Source of the DNA: Cyclobacteriaceae bacterium
GTDB lineage: Bacteria; Bacteroidota; Bacteroidia; Cytophagales; Cyclobacteriaceae
Length of the DNA stretch: 64,000 nucleotides
NCBI GenBank assembly: GCA_027533395.1
Contig: JAPZUF010000009.1
Span: forward strand, 220,337-284,336
Direction of reading: 5' to 3'
Part shown: positions 57,698-64,000 of the stretch, one piece after another
Numbering within the stretch: the first letter of the stretch is position 1
How the letters are laid out: the number at the start of each line of letters is the position of its first letter
Made by a program: the position numbers and the translations under genes
Notes under the pieces: model-generated
What the model saw: the letters and a program-made list of their open reading frames with translations, nothing else
The model's database searches: none
Told to the model about the DNA's origin: nothing

Positions 57698-58173
57698 TTT
57701 TCTTCTCTCGATTTTATTTTAACTTCGTTTTGTTCGGCTTTTAAAATATCTAGCTTTTCTTTTCTTTCAGTTTCTGTCATATCCGTTTCCATTAATTTAA
57801 CATCGGGTTGCCCGGCATCAATCCAAGCCGAATACCAAAAACTGCTTATGCAGAAAATAGCTTTTTGCATTTGTTCTTCTATCATTCCATTTAAAGCCTG
57901 GTGATAAGCATCAGCAAATTCGCGACTATACACTTTTACAATTTGTTGACCGCGTTGCTCGAACGAATATTTTGGAATGCTTAATGAATCAGTTAAACTT
58001 TTTTCCTTATGCAAAACCTCATCCACCAAAGCATGTGCCGACCACACAGCATCCCACGCTGCTTTTTGTGGGTCATCAATATATTTTGCTTTTCCAACCC
58101 AAAAATTATAATCTTTACTAAACAACTCAGGCAATCGCGATTCCCAAAAACCATGAATACCATGTTGATGATA
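57694..58173 (-). pseudogene. 3' remnant of an S1/P1 nuclease / Zn-dependent phospholipase C-like gene, split by a transposon
   Basis: The reverse strand encodes a C-terminal half only. Reading from the transposon junction it contains GIHGFWESRLPELF, VWSAHALVDEVLHKEKSL, VYSREFADAYHQALNG and FWYSAWIDAGQPD, all typical of the second half of Bacteroidota zinc-dependent phospholipase C / S1-P1 nuclease-like exported proteins of about 350 residues. The N-terminal signal peptide and most metal ligands are missing. A TTG at 58134 is the first possible start, but the family sequence continues beyond it to about 58165, showing that the gene is interrupted rather than short. The missing half should lie beyond the transposon. 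Confidence 0.8.
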
Positions 58174-58180
58174 TGTTCGG

Positions 58181-58290
58181 AATATAATGCGAATAAAATG
58201 CTACTAATTGCTCAAAAAGTAAGTTAGTTATTGCAAATAGTAAGGTAATATAATGCAAATTATAAATTTTGAAGCCAATATAATGCGAAT
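58181..58290 (+). repeat. Three direct 14-bp repeats, probable TnsB binding sites
   Basis: AATATAATGCGAAT occurs at 58181-58194 and 58277-58290, and AATATAATGCAAAT at 58247-58260, all in the same orientation and unequally spaced (66 and 30 bases between starts). Spaced, same-orientation repeats next to the terminus are the usual arrangement of TnsB sites in one end of Tn7-like elements. The region from 58201 to 58355 holds no other gene. Confidence 0.75.
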
Positions 58291-58355
58291 TATTCTATAA
58301 AGCTTTGTTTCCTTCGTTTTTTCTATTAATATTCATTTACCTAATAACAAGCTAG

Positions 58356-59006
58356 ATGGGTAAAAGGAAAATCGGTAAAAGTCCTGTTAAGTACACTGGA
58401 AAGAAAAGTACATCAAAAAATGATGAACTAATTGAATTCGAATCTTTAATAGAAAAGGATTTTCTTGAGCTTGTAGATTATGATGATGAAGTTAAGAAGG
58501 TAACTTCTCAACCGCTAACTATTAAAGTAGACCCTAAATATGAACTTGATAAGAAAACATACACTCCCGATTTTTTGGTGGAGTTTAATCCTGAACTCAA
58601 GAAAAAAAACCAACTAATTGAGATTAAGCCTGAAATAAGAGTAAAAAAGAATCAAGAATTTTTTAATAAACTTAGTGAGGTAGTAAACGATTACTGCAAG
58701 CCTTTTAACCAAGAGTTCTTAATAGTAACAGAAAATACAATTAGGAATGATTTTCTAACTAACATCTCAAAATTAAATTATTATAAATCGCAAGGATATA
58801 ACCAGATCTTAGCAAACCAAATAATTCAAGTACTTAAATCTAGAAGTGTTTCAATTTTGGAACTCCTAAATATTCTAAAAAGTACTAATCATGAACAAGA
58901 AATAACACACAGCATTTGGTGCATGCTTTCACTAAAAAAGATTGGGTGCAATCTAAAAGAGAAAATCAATCTAAAAACTATTTTGTTCTTAAATGAGTCT
59001 AAATGA
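58356..59006 (+). CDS. tnsA: TnsA endonuclease
   Basis: 216 residues. The N-terminal restriction-endonuclease-like fold has the helix FESLIEKDFLELVDYD, Asp72 in TYTPDFLVEF and the E89-x-K91 pair in QLIEIKPE, the metal and catalytic residues of the PD-(D/E)xK type. A C-terminal helical domain (about 130-215) matches the TnsC-contacting region of TnsA. It nicks the 5' ends of the element so that TnsA and TnsB release it by double-strand cuts. It is a separate protein, not fused to TnsB; the stop overlaps tnsB by 4 bases (ATGA). Confidence 0.9.
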   Translation: MGKRKIGKSPVKYTGKKSTSKNDELIEFESLIEKDFLELVDYDDEVKKVTSQPLTIKVDPKYELDKKTYTPDFLVEFNPELKKKNQLIEIKPEIRVKKNQEFFNKLSEVVNDYCKPFNQEFLIVTENTIRNDFLTNISKLNYYKSQGYNQILANQIIQVLKSRSVSILELLNILKSTNHEQEITHSIWCMLSLKKIGCNLKEKINLKTILFLNESK

Positions 59007-60889
59007 AGGTCACAGAGATTGTTCCAGGATTAAATGTAAGCGTTTCTGGTAACCGTTACCAAGTTGTCAAAAGGTTAGATATTACAACACTTATAGTCAA
59101 AGATGAATTTGATAATGAAAGAATAGTTAGTATTCAAGACATCTCAATTTCAAAATTAGATAAGCCCAGAAAAATATATGAAGGTTTATCGAAGGAAGAC
59201 AGAGAAATAGCAGAATCAAGATTCGATATCATTAAACCAATCATAGATAGTCCGTATAAAGATGGCGTGCTAGTCAGAGAGCTTGCAAAAAAGCATAATC
59301 TAAATCCAACAACATTATATAGGTGGATAAATACTTATTATGAATATGGAGAAATAGCTTATCTAGCTCCTAATTACAAAAAGAGAGGTGCTCCAGGACA
59401 GCCAAGAGTTAATAATCATATCGAATTAATAATACAAAAGTGTATAGACGAACTTTATCTTAATGGCGAAAGACATACAATAAAGTTTGTTTATAAAGAG
59501 ATAAAAAGTTTGTGTAATAAAGCTTCTATAAACCCACCTCATATAAGTACTCTACGTGAGAGAATTAAAGCATTAGATCCTTATCATGTTATAATGAAAC
59601 GACATGGTAAAAAAGCAGCAGATGATAAATATTCTACAAGCGAAAGTAAATATGAACAAGCTGAATATCCACTACACATTGTAGAGGTTGACCATACAGA
59701 ATTAGATATTGAACTTGTAGATGAAAAATATAGAATGCCTATTGGTAGACCTATTATAACTGTAGCTATCGATGTATACTCAAGGATGATAGTAGGAATT
59801 TATGTATCTCTATTTACTGGTCCTGGATTTTTTAATGTTGGGATGTGCATCGCCAATTCAATTCTTCCAAAGTTTAAACTCTTGAAAGAACTTGGATTAG
59901 AGAATGACTTAAAGTGGAATGTTTGGGGGAAAATGAAAGTTTTACATGTAGATAACGCACTGGAATTTAGAGGTAATAATTTAGCTAAGGTTTGTAAAAA
60001 TTATAATATAGATATCTTTTACAGAAAACTAAAGAATGCAAGGGATGGTGGTCATATTGAAAAATTTAACGACACTTTATCTAAAAAATTACAAGACCTA
60101 CCAGGTAAAACATTTAATAATATAATTAAAAAGCAAGAATATGATTCACTTAAAAATGCTAGTTTGACCCTTAAAGAATTTGAAAAATGGTTGTTATATT
60201 CTGTTTTAGGAGAATACCACAATTCATTTCATGAAGGCATAGGAAAAAGTCCAATCCAAATGTTTGAAGAAGGAATAGGTAATAATATTGAAGAAGGAAC
60301 TATGGGAAGAGGCATGCCTCCTTTTATTGAAGACGAAGAAAAAGTACGAATTGATTTTTTGCCAAGTGAAGAAAGAACGATTCAAGCTAATGGAGTTACT
60401 ATATTTCGAACTCCTTATTTTGCAACAGACCTTAACTCACTTTTTTTTCCTAAAAATGATTATTCGAGCAAAACAGCCAAACCAAAAAAATATGTAATTA
60501 AATATGACCCTAGAAATATCAAATACATTTATCTTCTAGACTCTGACAACCATAGATACATCGAGCTCACAGCAAAAGATTTAATAAGCCCAAATATATC
60601 ACTATGGGAGTTTAAAGCAATTTACCGGGAATTGAAAGCTAAGAATGTTAAAAACATAGATCATCAGGCTATCTTTAAAACTCATGAAGAACAAAAGAAA
60701 ATTGTAGCGGAAGCGCTAGCAAATACAAAAAACAAAAGAAGAAGCGAGCTTAAAAAAATTAGTGTCAAGTATCCTGATAAAATTGATTTAAACACTAAAA
60801 AAGCACCTGAGCCAACTGCTCCTATTGAGCGCAAAGAGAAAAAAATCATTAAACCATTTGATGAATTTGATTATGGAACATTTGAATGA
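59003..60889 (+). CDS. tnsB: TnsB DDE transposase
   Basis: 628 residues. After N-terminal DNA-binding modules (a helix-turn-helix near VRELAKKHNLNPTTLYRWI) comes the retroviral-integrase-like core with Asp230 (VEVDHTELD), Asp317 (LHVDNALEFRG) and Glu353 (GGHIEKFND), which gives DD(35)E spacing. A beta-barrel region and a basic C-terminal tail follow; the acidic-aromatic end FDEFDYGTFE is a plausible TnsC-contacting hook. It binds the repeats at the ends and performs strand transfer. The 3' end overlaps tnsC by 17 bases. Confidence 0.95.
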   Translation: MKVTEIVPGLNVSVSGNRYQVVKRLDITTLIVKDEFDNERIVSIQDISISKLDKPRKIYEGLSKEDREIAESRFDIIKPIIDSPYKDGVLVRELAKKHNLNPTTLYRWINTYYEYGEIAYLAPNYKKRGAPGQPRVNNHIELIIQKCIDELYLNGERHTIKFVYKEIKSLCNKASINPPHISTLRERIKALDPYHVIMKRHGKKAADDKYSTSESKYEQAEYPLHIVEVDHTELDIELVDEKYRMPIGRPIITVAIDVYSRMIVGIYVSLFTGPGFFNVGMCIANSILPKFKLLKELGLENDLKWNVWGKMKVLHVDNALEFRGNNLAKVCKNYNIDIFYRKLKNARDGGHIEKFNDTLSKKLQDLPGKTFNNIIKKQEYDSLKNASLTLKEFEKWLLYSVLGEYHNSFHEGIGKSPIQMFEEGIGNNIEEGTMGRGMPPFIEDEEKVRIDFLPSEERTIQANGVTIFRTPYFATDLNSLFFPKNDYSSKTAKPKKYVIKYDPRNIKYIYLLDSDNHRYIELTAKDLISPNISLWEFKAIYRELKAKNVKNIDHQAIFKTHEEQKKIVAEALANTKNKRRSELKKISVKYPDKIDLNTKKAPEPTAPIERKEKKIIKPFDEFDYGTFE

Positions 60890-61757
60890 AAAAAGTAAAA
60901 TTATGCTTTCCTATACCGATGAAAAAAGAATAGAATTTATTAATTCTGATTTTTGGATAGGTTATGAAAATGCTGTTTCCATATTAGATTCCTTTGAAGA
61001 GTTATTTAATAAGCCGAGAGTTGAAAGGATGCAAAGCATCCTCCTTCTCGGTTCAACAAACAATGGTAAAACAGATATCTTAAAACGATTTTACAATTCT
61101 CATAAAGCAAGACTTGAAGAAGATAGCAATGTAAATAGACCAGTGATAAAATTAATAGCTCCTACACAAGGTAACCTTAGTGAATTTTATACTGACATTC
61201 TTGACCAAACAATGGTACCTTATCGGAAATCAAATAGAATTGAATATCGCAAAAAGATTGCAATCGAAACACTAAAAAAACTTAAAACAAAAATTCTTAT
61301 TATCGATGAAGTACACAACTTAATTATGGATTTATCGGCATTAAAGCAGCGACTAGCTTTGTCGGAACTAAGGTATATTACCAATGCTGCAAATGTTTCG
61401 CTGATTTGCGCTGGGATTAAAGAAGTTCATAATGCCTTTAAAAGTGATTCGCAGTTAATAAATAGATTTGAGCTAGAAATACTAAAAGATTGGAGAAATG
61501 ACGATAACTTGAGCAGACTATTGGTTAGCTTTGAGCGAATTTTACCGCTAAAGAACAGTTCCAATTTAAGTGAAGATAAAATCCAAACTAAGATTTATGA
61601 AATGTCAGAAGGATTGTTAGGTGAAGTTGCTAAAATTCTAAGAAGAGTAGCTGTAGAATCAATTTTAGATAAAACAGAAAAAATCACATTCGCAAAACTA
61701 AATAGGCTTGAGTGGACAGATCCTACCAAAAGAAAAACTCAAGAAATAATCTATTAG
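60873..61757 (+). CDS. tnsC: TnsC AAA+ regulator
   Basis: About 294 residues of the AAA+ ATPase family (TnsC/TniB). Walker A is LLGSTNNGKTDILKRF and Walker B ILIIDEVHNLIM; an arginine-finger-like segment lies near ALSELRYITNAAN and sensor I-like residues follow in SLICAGIKE. It links the target-selector (TniQ) to TnsAB and prevents repeated insertion near itself. ATG at 60873 is preferred; a TTG frame opening at 60825 lies deep inside tnsB. tniQ follows at the stop. Confidence 0.93.
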   Translation: MEHLNEKSKIMLSYTDEKRIEFINSDFWIGYENAVSILDSFEELFNKPRVERMQSILLLGSTNNGKTDILKRFYNSHKARLEEDSNVNRPVIKLIAPTQGNLSEFYTDILDQTMVPYRKSNRIEYRKKIAIETLKKLKTKILIIDEVHNLIMDLSALKQRLALSELRYITNAANVSLICAGIKEVHNAFKSDSQLINRFELEILKDWRNDDNLSRLLVSFERILPLKNSSNLSEDKIQTKIYEMSEGLLGEVAKILRRVAVESILDKTEKITFAKLNRLEWTDPTKRKTQEIIY

Positions 61758-61761
61758 ATAT

Positions 61762-62802
61762 CTGGATAGTCAATTAAATCTATTCGAAAATGATAAAGTT
61801 GCCAAGATTCTTCCCTTTGCAACTAAACCTTTACATAATGAAATATTGTCAAGCTGGCTTGTTCGTATTGCTAAAAATCACTTTTTGGAACCAAAGAAAT
61901 TTACAGCTGTTTTTTTTAAAGATAAATACTTTTGGACTTTAGATATAGATAAATCTATTTCAGAAATTTATTTAAACAAACTAGCAGAATCAACAACAGT
62001 TGATAACAATCTTGTTAGTACATTAACTCTAAGAAGTTTTATCCCATTTCTAAGCATCCAATTTTCTGTTGACCAAACAAGGTCATGGTTTAATAGAATC
62101 CAAAGAACAAAAGGTAGAATTTCTTCAAACTCATATTTATACTGTCCTAACTGTTTAAAGACAGATGAAATCCCTTACATGAGAAAAGAGTGGAGAATTT
62201 ATCTATTCACAACCTGTATTCATTGTAAATGCTTACTCGAAGATAGTTGCCCGCATTGCAAAAGCCCCATTCAGCATTTCAATCACAACAGCAATCAATT
62301 AGATAAAACATTTGACTATATAAGATTCTGTGCTGTTTGTAAAAATGATCTAACAACAGTTCATCCACGAATTGTTGAGACTAGTCAATTGAATAATCAA
62401 AAATTTATATATGATTTAATTTATCAAGGGTTTGATAATCAATTTAATTATTCTCATTTATTTTTTGAAGGACTTTATCAAATGTATTGTTCGCTTCTAA
62501 CCCCGCAGAATGAAGGAATGAAGAAATTCTTGGATAGTAAATTTAGTGACGCTGAAAACGCATTTCATCTAAAAAAAATCATAGATATACCTTTAGATAA
62601 AAGAGCTATACTAATAAATCAATGTGTAGAACTTACAAGAAACTGGCCGATAAATCTACTGGAATTTTGCAAAGAGAATAAGATTAAATATTTTGAATTA
62701 ATAAGAAGAAAAAGAGAGTATCCTTATTGGTATTTCTCTGAGTTAAGAAAAAATTTATTTGTTGGAAATCCAACAAAAAGAACAGAAAATAAAAAAATTT
62801 AA
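61762..62802 (+). CDS. tniQ: TniQ/TnsD-family target-site protein
   Basis: The conserved N-terminal motif (ILPFATKPLHNEILSSWLVR) begins at about 61807, before the first TTG at 61846, so the gene must start upstream. There is no ATG or GTG in frame after the stop at 61747-61749; CTG at 61762 or ATT at 61753 are the only plausible starts, and 61762 is used here. The product of about 346 residues has TniQ zinc fingers: CPNC (about residue 128), then CIHCKC, SCPHC and FCAVC. TniQ proteins bind the target DNA or a CRISPR effector. This is the short form, with only a short C-terminal part after the fingers. Confidence 0.85.
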   Translation: MDSQLNLFENDKVAKILPFATKPLHNEILSSWLVRIAKNHFLEPKKFTAVFFKDKYFWTLDIDKSISEIYLNKLAESTTVDNNLVSTLTLRSFIPFLSIQFSVDQTRSWFNRIQRTKGRISSNSYLYCPNCLKTDEIPYMRKEWRIYLFTTCIHCKCLLEDSCPHCKSPIQHFNHNSNQLDKTFDYIRFCAVCKNDLTTVHPRIVETSQLNNQKFIYDLIYQGFDNQFNYSHLFFEGLYQMYCSLLTPQNEGMKKFLDSKFSDAENAFHLKKIIDIPLDKRAILINQCVELTRNWPINLLEFCKENKIKYFELIRRKREYPYWYFSELRKNLFVGNPTKRTENKKI

Positions 62803-62805
62803 ATC

Positions 62806-64000
62806 ATGGTGCAGCAATATTTAAGGGGATTAAAAAAGTTAAAAGAATTGCCAGATGATAATATTTTTAGAATTCTTTATTTTTTAGGAGATATAAAAGT
62901 TTCAAGCATAAAAAATGATCCTACCATTAGAGTTGCATTTGTTAAATATGACCCTTATAAAGAAAAAATAGGTGCAACAACCTTATTTGGAACTAAAGGT
63001 TACTTTTACCCATATATAACAAAGGAAGAATATCACAAGGGTATTTTTGAATATTACAACATTAGTGTCGAATTAATTCCGCTTTTAAAGATTGGTTCTA
63101 TATGGCATAAACAAACAGAAATCGCTTATGTACTATTAGAATCAAAATACAATATCATAGCTGAAGTTGGAATCGATGTTAGCACCTTTGAAGATATTAA
63201 TCAATCTATTGTTAATGTTAAAGAAAATGGAATTAGTAAAATTGGTTGGCTAGAAATACCGAAAAAATTTAAAGAACATTATGTTCTGAAAATTCCCATA
63301 ACAAAAAACTATAAGGGAAAAACTGTAAATGAGTTAATCCTAATTCCTCTAACAGAAATATGTCGAAAATTTTATTTCCTATCTAGTAAATGTGTTCACG
63401 GAATTCTTACTGGTTACTTTATAGATAATCAACCGGAACTATTCATTAATCATGAAGATAAAGTTTCAGAATCTAAAACTAATAAATCAGTTCATATCAA
63501 ATATTTAGATTCTAAACTTGGTCAGAATGAATCCGTTATCGCTGCATTTATATTACATTCAGAAAAGGTTAAAAACTTTATAAAGTTAATTTCAACTTCT
63601 CTTCAAACTTCCCTATACAATGAATCAGGATATATTACCAAAACTAATTTACCCTATGAATCAGGTTTGATTGGAATGACTTTAAGAGGGCGAAAAGTTG
63701 TACTCCGTGAAAACATAAACGCATACTATGTATTTGAAATATTAAATTGCCAAGGTGATACCCCTTTTGATGAAATCTATACTTATTTTGAATCGAAAGA
63801 ATTAAAAGAAAATCCTAATGATGGTGCTTACATTCCACCCCTGATCAAATTTAAAAGCTCTCAAGAAGATGAAATAGATTTACTAAATTTCGCTGAGGTG
63901 CAGGATTCTAACTATGTACCTATAGATTACAAATATGTTGAAGATGTTAAATCAGGATACCTAGGAATAAAATTCAACAAAAAAATTAAGCTAAAGTCTG
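62806..64000 (+). CDS. Unrecognised fifth gene of the Tn7-like element (3' end outside window)
   Basis: An ATG 4 bases after the tniQ stop opens a frame of at least 398 codons that runs off the window. There is no signal peptide or membrane helix. The protein is rich in Lys, Ile and Asn. The most distinctive stretch is near residues 175-200 (ILIPLTEICRKFYFLSSK, then CVHGILTGYF), which resembles a motif I recall in uncharacterised proteins beside Tn7-like cores; this recollection is unverified. No Cas, TnsE, TnsD or nuclease motif is seen. Position directly after tniQ on the same transcript suggests a target-selection or regulatory role. Confidence 0.6.
   Translation, partial: MVQQYLRGLKKLKELPDDNIFRILYFLGDIKVSSIKNDPTIRVAFVKYDPYKEKIGATTLFGTKGYFYPYITKEEYHKGIFEYYNISVELIPLLKIGSIWHKQTEIAYVLLESKYNIIAEVGIDVSTFEDINQSIVNVKENGISKIGWLEIPKKFKEHYVLKIPITKNYKGKTVNELILIPLTEICRKFYFLSSKCVHGILTGYFIDNQPELFINHEDKVSESKTNKSVHIKYLDSKLGQNESVIAAFILHSEKVKNFIKLISTSLQTSLYNESGYITKTNLPYESGLIGMTLRGRKVVLRENINAYYVFEILNCQGDTPFDEIYTYFESKELKENPNDGAYIPPLIKFKSSQEDEIDLLNFAEVQDSNYVPIDYKYVEDVKSGYLGIKFNKKIKLKS

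Larger units (their letters stand above)
58174..64000 (+). mobile_element. Tn7-like transposon (left end and core genes; continues beyond window)
   Basis: The region holds tnsA, tnsB, tnsC, tniQ and a fifth gene, all on the plus strand and overlapping or close, behind an end with three spaced 14-bp repeats. The left boundary is inferred: TGT at 58174 lies 7 bases before the first repeat, as in Tn7 ends that begin TGT; a start as far left as 58163 cannot be excluded. TnsA with DDE TnsB implies cut-and-paste movement. Target duplication (5 bases expected) would be 58169-58173 (TGATA) if the boundary is correct. Codon use looks more AT-rich than in neighbouring genes. No cas gene or CRISPR array is visible in this part. 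Confidence 0.87.

Noticed and set aside
58135..58174. Insertion at a glmS attTn7 site
   Set aside because: The flanking sequence is not glmS; it is the interior of an S1/P1-like gene.
58009..58227. A 72-codon plus-strand frame spanning the transposon junction
   Set aside because: It is antisense to the truncated host gene and runs across the junction; no family features.
58181..58290. Repeats at the transposon end considered as a CRISPR array
   Set aside because: The units are only 14 bp, the spacing is uneven (66 and 30) and there are no cas genes; TnsB sites explain them better.

Overview
The window is AT-rich chromosome from a member of the Bacteroidota, most likely a Cytophagales-like lineage. 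The evidence is: a protein with a gliding-motility / type IX secretion (CHU_C type) C-terminus, an enlarged Bacteroidota-type IspG, BatA/DUF58 aerotolerance-type genes, DUF4296, DUF1573, DUF3822 and DUF6728 proteins, promoters of the Bacteroidota form (TTTG ... TAnnTTTG), and almost no Shine-Dalgarno sequences. No identity search was possible, so the taxon is an inference.

Positions 1-58,160 are ordinary housekeeping chromosome. The order is: start of mutS2 (cut by the window edge); a DUF4296 lipoprotein divergent from a DUF58-membrane protein-BatA cluster; LysE and GH3 proteins; YggS-DUF423; DUF1573; a NUDIX gene; an unknown-DUF3822-coaD cluster; CoA NUDIX-TPR lipoprotein; galK-galM; an ABC-F ATPase; tRNA-Gln(TTG); prs, rplY (bL25/CTC) and pth; a universal stress protein; metG; a TPR sensor kinase facing two tiny secreted peptides; bioB-sppA; folK; fabD; a large secreted protein with a DCC thiol protein; an acyltransferase-gpsA pair; terC; DinB, YheT and SRAP proteins; ispG; greA with a HIT gene; mgtE, ksgA and pdxA; a fatty-acid cluster (yceD-rpmF-fabH-efp-accB-accC); an EVE protein; two tandem paralogous secreted proteins; and pyrR-pyrB. 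Several convergent gene pairs share perfect bidirectional terminators.

From about 58,174 to the right edge lies a Tn7-like transposon. Its left end carries three same-orientation 14-bp repeats (probable TnsB sites). These are followed by overlapping tnsA, tnsB and tnsC, then tniQ, then a fifth, unrecognised gene of at least 398 codons that runs off the window. The element has split a host gene of the S1/P1 nuclease / zinc-dependent phospholipase C-like family: only the 3' half remains here, so the 5' half should lie beyond the other end. No CRISPR array and no recognisable Cas protein is visible in the part of the element shown. The fifth gene is the best candidate here for something undescribed, possibly a target-selection factor.

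Other points worth a second look are a greA leader in which a strong promoter fires directly into an intrinsic-terminator hairpin, an SRAP protein that has lost three of four catalytic residues, an EF-P without the modified lysine, a tniQ gene with no ATG, GTG or TTG codon at its apparent N-terminus, and the pair of 43- and 49-residue secreted peptides opposite the sensor kinase.
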